Assembly (NCBI GenBank): GCA_037893225.1 | Contig: JAZGUH010000363.1 | Span: 1,302,001 to 1,366,000 of the forward strand | Source of the DNA: Hippasteria phrygiana | Lineage: Eukaryota; Echinodermata; Asteroidea; Valvatida; Goniasteridae | DNA length: 64,000 nucleotides | Direction: 5' to 3' | In this document: piece after piece, positions 33,141-44,438 of the stretch | Position numbering within the stretch: position 1 is the first letter of the stretch | How the letters are laid out: each line of letters begins with the position of its first letter | Notes under the pieces: model-generated | The model's input: the letters and a program-made list of their open reading frames with translations, nothing else | Database searches by the model: none | What the model was told of the DNA's origin: nothing | Made by a program: the position numbers and the translations under genes

Positions 33141-34434
33141 TTTTTGGTTTGTTTTACGGTCATACAAAATGTTACTTTTAGCTAATTCCTTATTAAGTTT
33201 TAGCTTTGCAAGACGATGAGTTTCTTTGAGTCGTTGACGATGAAGGGAAACCCAATCATCATCTGAAGTCGTTCTAGTCTCACCAAAAAGTAAGATGTCT
33301 ATAGGAAGTAACGACTCTCCCAAACATAAGGTAAAACGGAGAAAAACCAGTGGATGCGTGTTCTGTAGAATTGTATGCAAAGACAAGTTCCGACAGATAT
33401 CTGGGCCAAGAAGACTTTTGTTTAGCAGACAAAGTACGAAGCAGGTCATGCATAGTACGATTAAAGCGTTCGCACTGAGCGTTTCCAGCAGGATGATATG
33501 GAGTAGTGCGAGATTTTACAACATTGTACATTAAACACAATTCCCTGATTAAAGCAGATTCAAACTGTCTACCCTGGTCTGAATGGATTCGTTGAGGAAC
33601 ACCATACTTGAAAAACCACTCTCGTACAAGGGCACCAGCAGTAGTTTTTGCAGTTTGATCTCTGGTAGGAACTGCAACTGTAAACTTTGAAAAGATGTCA
33701 GTTATAACCAGTACATGTTCAATTAGATCAGTTGATGATTCAAGTAAAGTAAAATCAATAGCAATTACTTCCAATGGTCTAGAAGCACACAGATGACCCA
33801 ATGGATTCCTGATAGAGGGCCTGGACAACTTGGAAACAGTGCAACGCTCACAATTCTGTATCCAGTTTCTCACATCTTGATACATCGTCACCGACACCAC
33901 GAAGTAACACCCAAGTCCACTCCAGTGTTACTTCGTGAAAACCGCTCAATGAATAATTTCGGTTTCACGAAATAACACCCAAGTGTGCGCGCGCACTTCG
34001 GACAGTGACGTGACGATTTTTGACTTCACAAAATACAAAGCATGTTCCGGAAATACAGTGCAGAGAAAAACGCTTTGAAAGGGTTGACAGGAATTTACTT
34101 CATTTGTATTCTTGTTGGGTGACACACAAAAGTAATAAAAACCTTCAAACTGGCGAAATAAAGATGCGTGTTAGTTAGTGGAAACGCAAATGTACCGATT
34201 GAGTGACTGTGTACTTGGGTGTTACTTCGTGAAAACGAAAATTACTCGATTCTCTAAAATACGCGCGCGTGGCGCGCACTCAAGTCAACTCGGGTGTTAC
34301 TTCGTGGTGTTGGTGACGACATGTATGGCCAAAATCAACGCTGGCGAATGGGAGATAAGGTTCTTTCCTCACCTTGGTGGCCAAATTCATCATGAAGGGA
34401 ACTTAAAACCCTGTGTTTCAAAGCAACAGGAGTA
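33141..34434 (-). pseudogene. Gypsy-3 (-) integrase, split by a MITE
   Basis: Minus-strand HHCC domain: LHDEFGHQGEERTL before the [17 protein letters not shown] after it. The core has [21 protein letters not shown] and [11 protein letters not shown], so the DDE triad is present. The frame continues through FSPFYLMFG and [18 protein letters not shown] to DRKTNQK at 33141, where segment X begins. The spacer ETRTT block is intact here but deleted in the plus copy. Confidence 0.9.
33886..34318. mobile_element. 433-bp MITE with 4-bp TSD
   Basis: Flanked by ACAT (33882-33885 and 34319-34322); the plus Gypsy-3 copy has a single ACAT at the matching place. Ends: CGTCACCGACACCACGAAGT at the left, and the reverse complement of the right end is CGTCACCAACACCACGAAGT. 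Subterminal copies of TTCACGAA(A/G)TAACACCCAAGT occur in both orientations. No coding capacity. Superfamily unresolved; 4-bp duplications occur in several DNA transposon groups. Confidence 0.9.
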
Positions 34435-34439
34435 ACAAG

Positions 34440-36396
34440 TTGATGCAGAAATCCCAATTTAGGATCATGCATGTTCCTGTAAAGAACCCCATCATCTAAA
34501 ACAAGGCGTTTGGACTGTCGCAACAAAACCTTTAATGCATTTGACTCGAATTTATACCGAGATGAACAAGACACCTTATTCAGATGAATATCTAAATACC
34601 GTGATATATCTGAATCGGCTTGCTGCAGAGTCCGCAGTTCTTTCCTGGAATAACTTGGAAATGGAGATATGCTGGAACAATAACCAGCCACTACTCAGGG
34701 TGGACCCATATCACTGGATGTCTCAAATGCTTGAAGTTGCAACTCTGCTGGTAAAGTCGAAAAAGATGCATCTGAAGTATTAATACAAGTTATTGAATGT
34801 GATGTAACAGTCTCACTTGGATCAACCTCAAACTGGCGTGAAAGTCCATCAGCATTACGATTAATGCCTCCGGGACGATAAATAATGTCGAAATTATTCG
34901 AAGCCAGACTGGCAACCCAACGTTGTTCGACAGCACCAAACTTAGCAGTGGAGAGATGACACAAAGGATTATTATCTGTACGAACAGTAAAAGTAGAACC
35001 GTACAGATAATCTTTACATTTTTCTGTAACAGCCCACTTTAATCCCAACAATTCCAGTTTCAATGAGCTATAATTGTGCATAGTTTGCTCTTTTAGACGC
35101 AAAGAACGGCTTCCATATGCGATAACCCTTTCTTGTCCGTCTTGTACTTGCGACAAGACCGCTCCTAAGCCAGACAAACTAGCATCTATGTCTAAAATGA
35201 AAGGCTTCTCAAAGTCTGCGTAAGATAGAATAGGTGTAGACACAAATTGTGATTTTAACTCATCCATTGCCTTCTGACAAGAATCACTCCATCTACTCCT
35301 AAAATATTTAGGCGAATGACTCTGACACTCGGCCACCAAAGCATGTAGTGGACGAGCTGTTTTAGCAAATCCAGGTACATAACGACGATAATAACTGGCA
35401 AAGCCTAAAAACGATCGAAGCTGTTTAACAGTGCGAGGCACAGGCCAATCCACAACTGCCCTAGTTTTCTCCGGATCAGTTGCAATTCCGTTGGCCGACA
35501 GACGACACCCAAGTAATGAATTTCTTTTCGAAAGAGATGGCACTTGAAAGGTTTTAACTTCAGATTATGTTGTTCAAGTCGGGTGAACACTAAATCAAGA
35601 TGTGCTATGTGTTCTTCGAAAGACTTGGAATATACACATATGTCGTCTAAATAAACAAATAACATTTGGCATATCAAGTCACCTACGCACCTTTGCATTA
35701 AACGTTGGAAAGTAGCGGGTGCTCCGCAAAGACCAAATGGCATCCTTACATATTCATACAAACCCATAGGCGTTATAAATGCCGTCTTCTCTCTATCGGC
35801 CTCATTGACTCGAATTTGATGATATCCACTCACTAAATATAGAGAGGAGAAATACTTGGCACCGACTGGAGCATCAACCAACTCTGAAATGCGAGGTAAA
35901 GGAAAGGCATCATTAAAGTCACAGAATTTAAACGACGATAATCTACGCACATACGTAGCGTGCCATCTTTCTTCCTAGCAAGAACTATGGGAGCAGCATA
36001 TGTACTGTAACTTTTCACAATAATTCTATTATCAAGAAGCTTGTGAATGTGTTCTTTAACTTCCTTGTACTGGTTAGGTGGCACCCGCCTATATGTCTGA
36101 CAAATTGGGTCTTTATGGGTAGTATTAATGTTATGTTCTACAGTATCTGTGTCACCCAAATCAAATTCATCTGTTGCAAAAACATCCTTGTGTTTATGCA
36201 AAAGTTGATGGATCTGTGCAAGTTCAGCATCAGTTCCATTAAAGTCACTCAAATCGACAGAAACGGACATTGGAACATCCGACTCTGGAAGCGATGTCTG
36301 AGAAGTAGTCATTATCTCGCTAACATGTATTTCATGTACTGAAACAGAAAAATCAATATGGCGAGAACTATCAACAACAGAATCTGCTCCCCTCAA
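34440..36396 (-). pseudogene. Gypsy-3 (-) reverse transcriptase and RNase H
   Basis: RT: ARKKDGTLRMCVDYRRLNSV (36000-35940), a frame change, then FPLPRISELVDA, YHQIRVNEADREKTAF, MPFGLCGAPATFQRLMQR and the catalytic VYLDDICVYS (about 35660). RNase H: FILDIDASLSGLGAVLS, SLKLELLGLKWAV, RTDNNPLCHLST, INRNADGLSRQ. A frame change near 35530 and another near 34690 split it. The catalytic residues I can see are intact. Confidence 0.9.
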
Positions 36397-36399
36397 AAC

Positions 36400-37213
36400 T
36401 CAAATACGAGTATGAGGTTTCAATGTAACACCTGAAGACGACAGGTTATCAACTCGTACCTGAAATTCCTTTCCCGTTTCAATCAAAGTAGAGGCCACTA
36501 AAATTCCTACTGGGAGATGATCACAGTTGCGCAACGGTTCAACAACTGCAAGTTTGTAAGGAACAGCTTTTGACGCACAGGCACTTACCACAACAAAGCT
36601 CTGTGGGGAACAAAGACGGATGTCGACGCAGTCTTCACTGCTGCAACCGCTGTACCTTTCTTAGCATCAACACCAGCTTGTAAAGTTAACAGACTCTTCA
36701 AAGACGACATAGTGGAAATTGTCGGCTGAACTCCATCTGGAATTAAATCTATTAATAGACCAAAATAAATTCATGCCGAGTAACCTAGGTACCTGTCGCT
36801 TCATTTCCATATTCTGCTGATCATGGGAATCCTTCACAACTGAAAAACCCATCCTTGGCAACTTGTAGCCAGATAACTCCACATCCAACTCGAGATATCC
36901 TATATCTCTAGCCTATTGGACGTAAAGAAAGACTGTCGGACTTCAGCTCAGCCCCTGCAGGTTTAAAGTATTTCAAGAAACATTCTTCAGTAACAGTTGA
37001 AATCATCGAACCTGTATCTACCAGACAATGAACTTCAATGCCTGCTAGCCTTGCTGTTAGGGTAAGACACCCGGGCACTAAATTTGTCAAGGAATGATCG
37101 TGAAAATTAACAGATGCAACAGTAAGGTCCCCCAGTTCCCTCTCGCTAATTAAAGGACCTGACTTAACGAGATGTACTAGTTTTCCTCCTTCGGAGTCGA
37201 GGAACGCTCTCAC
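36400..37213 (-). pseudogene. Gypsy-3 (-) protease and linker
   Basis: The aspartic protease motif HCLVDTGSMISTV is at about 37035-37000, preceded by LTNLVPGCLTLTARLAG. The following region (VELSGYKLPRMGFSVV, VPRLLGMNLF) is in a second frame after a break near 36905. The linker 36591-36400 (VEPLRNCDHLPVGILVAS) leads towards RT. Confidence 0.8.
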
Positions 37214-37572
37214 TCTTCTATGGTGTCTTCAGCTTTCTTTAACTTCCACAAGTAGCAATTATCTTGTACATGCCCAGGTTTTTGGCAAAAAGAACATGGT
37301 GGTTTAAACGGTTTCTTTCGGGGTCTAAAAGTTTGAGGTTTAGACTCGGCCGCTACAGAACGAAGATCTTTTACATTCTTTGTCAGCTCGTCAATTTGTT
37401 TCTGTTGTTTCTGTAAAATATCCAGAATAGTTGATTCTCCTACCACCACCTGTGAAGTCTCAAGAGTAGCCTCATACTTACTCTTCCTCAAAAGGGATTC
37501 TTCGGCCCAATCCAAAGCCTCTGCTCTTAAAGAGAAAAAGTCAATGTCAGGATGTTCACGAATGCACGTCTT
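37210..37572 (-). pseudogene. Gypsy-3 (-) gag, C-terminal part with CCHC knuckle
   Basis: Continues gag after the D2 insertion: EALDWAEESLLRKSKYEA, a coiled-coil-like stretch (ILDILQKQQKQIDELTKN), then one knuckle CSFCQKPGHVQDNC. This knuckle is intact, while the plus copy has lost its last Cys by a frame change. Confidence 0.85.
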
Positions 37573-37684
37573 CCCTTACAAAAATCTCCCATGGCGTTTT
37601 CCCATGGCGATTTCCCATGGGATATCGCCATGGGATCCCATTGGAAATCGCCATGGGGTTCATCATAGGGTTTTTCCCTACGTG

Positions 37685-37912
37685 CCCATGGTGTTTCCCC
37701 ACGTGCCCCATGGTGTTTTCCCCACGTGCCCCATGGTGTTTTACCCACGTGCCCCATGGTGTTTTCCCCACGTGCCCCATGGTGTTTTCCCCACGTGCCC
37801 CATGGTGTTTTCCCCACGTGCCCCATGGTGTTTTCCCCACGTGCCCCATGGTGTTTTCCCCCACGCGCCCCATGGTGTTTTCCCCCACGTGCCCCATGGT
37901 GTTTTCCCCCAC
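37685..37912 (+). repeat. 24-bp minisatellite in the left end of D2
   Basis: About nine units of CCCATGGTGTTTTCCCCACG+TGCC, with one extra C and a CGC variant near 37860-37870. The period is a multiple of 3, so frames on both strands remain open (for example HHGARGEN repeats). Confidence 0.95.
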
Positions 37913-39690
37913 AAACTCAGTGATTCATTACAGGACATGTAAAAAGAGACAGAGACAAACAAGATTAAAATACTCTGGACAACTACTAAATGTTGTATCC
38001 AGAACTGTGATTGTGAAGAAATTAAACACATTTTAAAATGGCCTGCTCCACACCAGTTTCAAATTTGATCTCAACTTTGCGAGACATGTGCCCTATCATT
38101 TAAAAGAAGATGCACTGTACATGCATTCCTATGGTATTGTTTCTGTTGAACTTTTATGTGAAAATTATCTCGTGTAACTTTTCTGTGGAAATTGTTACCA
38201 TATACATTGTACATGTAAATCACAAAGCACGTGCAGCCAACTGTGAAAATACGTTAAATCGTGATAATTTCTTAATTTTCCATTGTCGTAGGCCATGCAC
38301 TATTATAGATTTTTAATTCATATTTTTAACAAACAATGAAATTCAACTCCTTTTTGAAAGATTATGAAGTACTCTTGTTGATCTGCCCATCAATGAAGCT
38401 TGGTAGGTTGTCAGTTCCAAGCACGGCATCCCCTTGTAGATAATCAGCTTTAGTTCCTTCGTGCTCCTCTTCAAGTGAAACACACCACTGTGCAAGGAAA
38501 AAAAAAAAAAAAAAATATGAGACAAATTTGAAGAGGGAGAGGGACAGCCTCTAGTCGGCAATGTGCAAAATAATTCCAATAACCCTAACACTTGTACAGT
38601 TCAGATATTTAAACAATCTCAAGCTATTACTTCAAGTACATTTCGTAGTTTCAAAATTAATAATTTTTGTTTTCAAGGAGTTTTAAAGTAGCCCTGATCA
38701 TAAAATCTTGTTTTATTTTGTACATGTATGCAAGTGAACCCTTTTTAAATCTGCCAGAAAAATTGGGCAACATAAACGTGGTTAGCGTCATGTTGTTTTC
38801 AACAAAGGAAGGAGGCCCTTATTATTACGTCTACTTTTTACATCACGGTAGGCAATATTTTCTGGAATGGATGCTCCCATACATGTATTTTTCAAGATGT
38901 CTTTTTCACTGACATTAACGATTCAAAACATGCTATTATAGCCTAGACTAGTTTAATAGGACTAAATAGGCTTGGTGTAGGCCTACAGTATTTCCTCTCA
39001 TCTCTTCTTTATAATTATGGCATTTATTAATAAGCCAAAAAATGCTGTTTCTTTGATAAGCAAAAAAGGAGGCAGCCTCGAAAGATAGAGTACAGCAGGC
39101 AGAAATTCCTCCATGGTTTGATCGGCCGACTTTGTACCCAATTTCCGGACATCCCCATTTTGCCATTTAATTTCAAGACAGGCCTACTAAAATCTTTGTT
39201 CAAATATTCAACTAAATTAGGCTTAACCTAAAGCTTATCAAGGGATATTCCTTCCTCCATGGTTTAGCCAACACTCCAACAAAAGTTGGGGGGGGGGGGG
39301 GGGGGGAGTCGGAGTGTGCATGCCGTGCCGGTATCTGGCCGGGTCCCCACGCACGTACATGACAGGTATGCTATACCTTATGCAGGCTATTATATTAATA
39401 TACATGCACATACAACGGACATAAACAATAAACGATGGGGCACTGTGCGTACATGCCAAATAAATCGTTCAATTGTTACGGAAATGACCTCAATAAACTC
39501 ACCATTACATGCAGTAAATGCTCCCATGTCACCCAGGATCTAATGTTCCATCAGATGTTGAGATTTCGGCGCAGATACGACAAACAATTGCAGCAAAAAG
39601 CGGCTGTATCTTGGCTTGAATTGTCCCGTATATCGAACACGTTCAAATCCTGTCCGCGATCGAGACCGCTTAACATATCCCTACGCATGG

Positions 39691-39721
<31 letters not shown>

Positions 39722-40379
39722 CGGAGTGCACATACAAATGCACAGCTATCTCCCCATTATCCTGTGATTTTGGTCAAACCTTCATCAAAGTATTATTTTT
39801 AATTCAATACATCAATATAGAATTGGTAGCCTTGTACACAAATATTCTGCTCCAAGTGACGCACTATGTATGCCGTTGCGTTCATGTATACATGTACATG
39901 TGTAGTGCAATATGCACGTACGTACGTACGTACGTGTATGCAGAGCTGGCTTGTGACTACATGTGTACATCAATGCAATCACTTTCATGATGACTTAGAC
40001 TTGTTTCAAGTCGGGAATTGTCTTGTTGTAAAAACTAACGGGTAATCAGCAGTTTCATTGTTGTTTTCATTGTGTGCGGGCAATTTCACTTCTTGTACAT
40101 TAACACTAGTAGAATTTATATACAATACATTTGTTGTAACTTTGAAGAAAAAAAAATTTAATCAATTTTAAACATTTTTTATCGACTTGTATATATTGTT
40201 TTGATAACTTAGACTTGTTTCAAGTCTGAAATTGTAGTGTGAAGACTGATCGAACGGTTAATTAGGAAAACAGTGTGACAAGTGAAATAAAAAATTAATG
40301 AATTCGTATCGGATCCCATATGCTGCTGCTCAACAATGAGCCACCGAATCACATAAAATCCAATTACTATACATCCCTT
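37913..40379. other. Interior of D2, no gene recognised
   Basis: A/T-rich and non-coding. It contains an A run at about 38499-38515, (ACGT)n at 39916-39935, two G runs, and a ~200-bp diverged duplication (AACTTAGACTTGTTTCAAGTC near 40207; TGACTTAGACTTGTTTCAAG near 39990). Confidence 0.5.
39288..39721 (+). repeat. Two long poly-G tracts
   Basis: 19 consecutive G at 39288-39306 and 29 at 39693-39721, each followed by a similar GGAGTG(T/C)(G/A)CAT context. Long G tracts can form quadruplexes and are prone to length error in sequencing. Confidence 0.9.
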
Positions 40380-41345
40380 AAGGTTAACATTAATTAAAAT
40401 TAATGAACCCATTGACTCATCCAATTAAGTTCAGTTAATACATTTCTTGAAAATGTTACATTTAAACAATTCAAACTTTAAAGTCCCGCATAAAGTTGAA
40501 TTCTCATGAAATCCCACATCCAATGAATCACATCGATTTCCCATTGAAATTAATGGAACCCATTTAATGCATCCCTTAAGTCTAGTTGATACATTCCTTG
40601 AAAAACACTTCCCCGTTGAAAACCTAGTCATCCCGTTGAATTCTTACGGGATCCCATATACTCCAGTTGAAGAAGAGTGTGACCCATTGAATCCCATAAG
40701 GTCCCATTAGGTCCAGTTAATACATCTCTTCAGGTTATAATGAATTTCCCATTGAAATAAAGGGTTCCCGTTCAGTCCTATTGACACCCGTAAGCACCAG
40801 TTGGGTCCCATTAAAGTTTTCAATGGGACACAATGGGATTCAACTGGAATTTTCTCCTGGGCTGGGGTTCCAATAACTCTGCATGGTGTTCCCATGGGCC
40901 ACCATGGCGTTTGTATAACTGTCCATGGGGTTCGCATGGTCCACCATGGTGTCTAGGGGACCACCATGGTGTTTTGTAATACTTCATGGTGTTCAAACAA
41001 ATACACATGGGGTTCCAATAACTCTGCATGGTGTTGCCATGGGCCACCATGGGGTTCGTGTAACTGTCCATGGTGTTCGCATGGTCCACCATGGTGTTTT
41101 TAGGAGACCACCATGGTGTTTCAGGAGACCACCATGGTGCTTTGTAATACTTCATGGTGTTCCCATGGTGTTCCAATAACTCTGTATGGTGTTCCCATGG
41201 GGCACCATGGCGTTCCTATTATTGTACATGGTGTTCACATGGGCTACCATGGTGTTTTTAGCGACCACCATGAGTACATCCAAAATCCCAATGGGAACCC
41301 CATGGTGTCCCATGGGGATCCCATGGCGATGCCATGGGACATTTG
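40380..41345 (+). repeat. Right subterminal repeats of D2
   Basis: 40380-40850 repeats a CCCATTGAA...GGATCCCAT theme. 40860-41345 has three units of ~145-160 bp beginning GTTCCAATAACTCTG(C/T)ATGG and filled with CCATGG and CATGGTGTT. The last 40 bp mirror the left end of D2. Confidence 0.75.
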
Positions 41346-41353
41346 TGTAAGGG

Positions 41354-41940
41354 TTGAGGTGTTTGTGGAGAAGAACATCAGCAACGCCTTCTACAAACTG
41401 ATCATTAAGAAGCTGTTCTTTACTTTTAACAAGGTATGGACACTTTCTTTTAGCACGTTCAAACAAATCTAAAGGAGCATGAGAGTAAGCCCTCAGACTT
41501 TCACCTTCTCCTTGCTTACGCTTAAAAAGAGAACGCTGTAATTGAACCGAGGTTCCCTGATCACCGAAAGCATCTAGGAGAACCTCAAAAATGCTTTCAA
41601 CTGAATTTGTGCCCCTATATTTTACTTCATCCCTAGCTGGGCCACTAAGATGTTGAAAGATAAAATCTATCTTTTCCATCTTAGATAATGTACGAGACTC
41701 TATGGCTAAATTTATATCAATAATCCAGTCCTCTAACTTATTTTCATCCAAACCCGAAAATGTAGGTAATTTCTTTTGGCTGGGCATAAGCAAAAATGTC
41801 GGCTTGGTAGCTTTGGTAGCCTCAACTTGTTGTTTAAGATGTTCAATCTCCTCCATTAAACTCTCTACATTCAGTTGTCCATCCCCACCCGTGGCCATGA
41901 TGAGACAACTTAAACCTACTATCCACAACAAAATGTTCAT
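41354..41940 (-). pseudogene. Gypsy-3 (-) gag, N-terminal part
   Basis: The minus-strand frame begins at 41940 with a hydrophobic stretch and reaches MATGGDGQLNVE, the likelier gag start. The capsid-like region (KLPTFSGLDENKLEDWIIDI, FIFQHLSGPARDEV, LQRSLFKRKQGEGESLRAYS) ends at DVLLHKHL, where D2 interrupts it. No frame break up to that point, so this half is better preserved than in the plus copy. Confidence 0.85.
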
Positions 41941-42079
41941 AATACAGAACTATACAACCACGCACTGCCTGCAACATACCGCTACTCAGCATCCAAATGC
42001 AAAACCGCTAGTGAAGGCATCACAGAACGACATAGTACTACAAGGATGTCCCGGCACAGGTACGCAGTCCACTGCACAA

Positions 42080-42403
42080 TTTAGTAGTTGATTGTTAGAT
42101 TTATAGTTAAAAAAGAAAGAAACAAATAATTGTTGGTAAATATTGTGAATTTGTGTAATTCCAGTTTTTCATGTAAGGTACCGTTTGTAAATTTAATTGG
42201 ATGTTCGACTAGATTAGTCGGAAGCTTAGGTTGGATTGCTTGTATATTGAAGTCTTTTGTGGCTTAAGACTATATTGGAATGTTCTCAACCAAACTGTTC
42301 ATGGATATAGGGTTTTACGTGTATACTCGTTAGTTGTATTTGTATTCTTTGGATACTTGTACAATTTAAATCAACTTTACTACTTTGTTATTACATACCT
42401 TCT
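42080..42403. other. Spacer between head-to-head Gypsy-3 copies
   Basis: 324 bp flanked by inverted GCAGTCCACTGCACAA / TTGTGCGGTGGACTGC. A/T-rich, with no frame of note and no LTR or PBS seen, so the two copies do not simply share an LTR. Confidence 0.7.
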
Positions 42404-42542
42404 GTTGTGCGGTGGACTGCGTACCTGTGCCGAGACATCCTTGTAGTACTATGTCGTTCTGTGATGCCTTCACTAGCGGTTTTGCATTTGGATGCTAAGT
42501 AGCGGTATGTTGCAGGCAGTGCGTGGTTGTATAGTTCTGTAT

Positions 42543-43470
42543 ATGAAAATGTTGTTGTGGATAGTAGGTTTAAGTTGTCTCATCATGGCCACGGGTGGGG
42601 ATGGACAACTGAATGTAGAGAATTTAAAGGAGGAGATTGAAAATCTTCAACAACAAGTTGAGGGTATCAAAGCTACCAAGCCGACATTTTTGCTGATGCC
42701 CAGCCAAAAGAAATTACCTAAATGTTCGGGTTTGGATGAAAAAAGTTAGATGACTGGATTATTGATATATATTTAGCCATAGAGTCTCGTACATTATCTA
42801 AGATGGAAAATATAGATTTCATCTTTCAACATCTTAGTGGCCCAGCTAGGGATGAAGTAAAATATAGGGGCACAAATTCAGTTGAAAGCATTTTTGAGGT
42901 TCTCCGAGATGCTTTCGGTGATCAGGGAACCTCGGTTCAATTACAGCGTTCTCTTTTTGAGCGTAAGCAAGGAGAAGGTGGAAGTCTGAGGGCTTACTCT
43001 CATGCTCTTTTAGATTTGTTTGAACGTGCTAAAAGAAAGTGTCCATACCTTGTTAAAAGTAAAAAACAGCTTCTTAATGATCAGTTTGTAGAAGGCGTTG
43101 CTGATGTTCTTCTCCACAAACATCTCAAGGCGTGCATTCGTGAACATCCTGACATCGACTTTTTCTCTTTAAGAGCAGAGGCTTTGGATTGGGCAGAAGA
43201 ATCCCTTTTGAGGAAGAGTAAGTATGAGGCTTCTCTTGAGACTTCCCAGGTGGTGGTAGGAGAACCGACTATTCTGGATATTTTACAGAAACAACAGAAA
43301 CAAATTGACGAGCTGACAAAGAATGTTAAAGATCTTCTTTCTGTAGCAGCCGAGTCTAAACCTCAAACTTTTAGACCCCGAAAGAAACCGTTTAAACCAC
43401 CTTGTACTTTTTGCCAAAAACCTGGGCATGTATACAAGAAAATTGCTACTTGTGGAAGTTAAAGAAAGCT
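42543..43470 (+). pseudogene. Gypsy-3 (+) gag
   Basis: Start ATG at 42543 or, more likely, MATGGDG at 42585. The first part ends at TAG 42747-42749 after SGLDEK; the capsid part resumes in another frame (FIFQHLSGPARDEVKYRG, LRAYSHALLDLFERA) and runs through EALDWAEESLLRKSK without D2. The knuckle reads CTFCQKPGHV and then loses frame, so its final Cys is gone. Confidence 0.85.
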
Positions 43471-43499
43471 GAAGACACCATAGAAGAGTTAAAGCGTTC

Positions 43500-44330
43500 C
43501 TCGACTCCTAAGGAGGAAAACTAGTACCTCTCGTTAAGTCAGGTCCTTTAATTAGCGAGAGGGAACTGGGGGACCTTACTGTTGCATCTGTTAATTTTCA
43601 CGATCATTCCTTGACAAATTTAGTGTCCGGGTGTCTTACCCTAACAGCAAGGCTAGCAGGCATTGAAGTTCATTGTCTGGTAGATACAGGTTCGATGATT
43701 TCAACTGTTACTGAAGAATGTTTCTTGAAATACTTTAAACCTGCAGGGGCTGAGCTGAGGTCCGACGTCTTTCTTTACGTATAACGACGTCCAATGGGCT
43801 AGAGATATAGGATATCTCGAGTTGGATGTGGAGTTATCTGGCTACAAGTTGCCAAGGATAGGTTTTTTAGTTGTGAAGGATTCCCATGATCAGCAGAATA
43901 AGGAAATGAAGCGACAGGTACCTAGGTTACTCGGCATCAATATACTGGGTCCATTAATAGATTAAATTCCAGATGGAGTTCAGCCGACAATTTCCACTAT
44001 GTCGTCTTTGAAGAGTCTGTTAACTTTACAAGCTGGTGTTGATGCTAAGAAAGGTACAGCGGTTGCAGCAGTGAAGACTGCGTCGACATCCGTCTTTGTT
44101 CTTCACAGAGCTTTGTTGTGGTAAGTGCCTGTGCCTCAAAAGCTGTTCCTTACAAACTTGCAGTTGTTGAACCGTTGCGCAACAGTGATCATCTCCCAGT
44201 AGGAATTTTAGTGGCCTCTACTTTGATTGAAACGGGAAAGGAATTTCAGGTACGAGTTGATAACCTGTCGTCTTCAGGTGTTACATTGGAACCTCATACT
44301 CGTATTTGAGTTTTGAGGGGAGCAGATTCT
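43500..44330 (+). pseudogene. Gypsy-3 (+) protease and linker
   Basis: Protease active-site segment HCLVDTGSMISTV is encoded around 43670-43710, followed by a frame break near 43765 (relative to the minus copy) and a stop near 43965. The linker (VEPLRNSDHLPVGILVAS) is at 44118-44309. Confidence 0.75.
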
Positions 44331-44438
44331 GTTGTTGATAGTTCTCGCCATATTGATTTTTCTGTTTCAGTACATGAAATACATGTTAGCGAGATAATGA
44401 CTACTTCTTAGACATCGCTTCCAGAGTCGGATGTTCCA

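Larger units (their letters stand above)
37573..41353. mobile_element. D2: 3.78-kb DNA element with CCATGG-rich termini
   Basis: It splits Gypsy-3 gag; the plus copy reads straight through this point. Left end CCCTTACAAAAATCTCCCAT; right end reverse-complemented CCCTTACACAAATGTCCCAT (2 mismatches in 20). Target duplication is short, probably TT. Both termini carry CCATGG-containing repeats: a 24-bp minisatellite on the left and a longer irregular array on the right. I find no transposase in the interior. The long frames at 37527-38031 and 40820-41472 are translations of the repeats. Confidence 0.8.
33141..42079 (-). mobile_element. Gypsy-3 minus-strand copy
   Basis: On the minus strand: leader (42079-41941), gag, PR, RT, RH, INT in usual Ty3/Gypsy order. 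Pol is broken off at 33141 by segment X. Two secondary insertions split it: D2 in gag (37573-41353) and a MITE in integrase (33886-34318). Removing them leaves about 4.72 kb, matching the plus-strand copy (4.715 kb). It is inactive through frame changes near 34435, 34690, 35430 and 35930, plus the insertions. Confidence 0.9.

Noticed and set aside
34178..34435. Plus-strand frame containing the MITE end
   Set aside because: Runs across the MITE boundary into antisense integrase; no coding logic.
37527..38036. Long overlapping frames on both strands with HHGARGEN or CPMVFSPRAPW repeats
   Set aside because: Translations of the 24-bp CCATGG minisatellite, a period divisible by 3.
42492..42587. 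Signal-peptide-like N-terminus on Gypsy-3 gag (also on Gypsy-1 gag, LINE-C ORF1 and LINE-A ORF2)
   Set aside because: T-rich leader upstream of the better Met start gives Leu/Ile/Phe-rich residues in any frame; its occurrence before four unrelated proteins argues for composition, not targeting.
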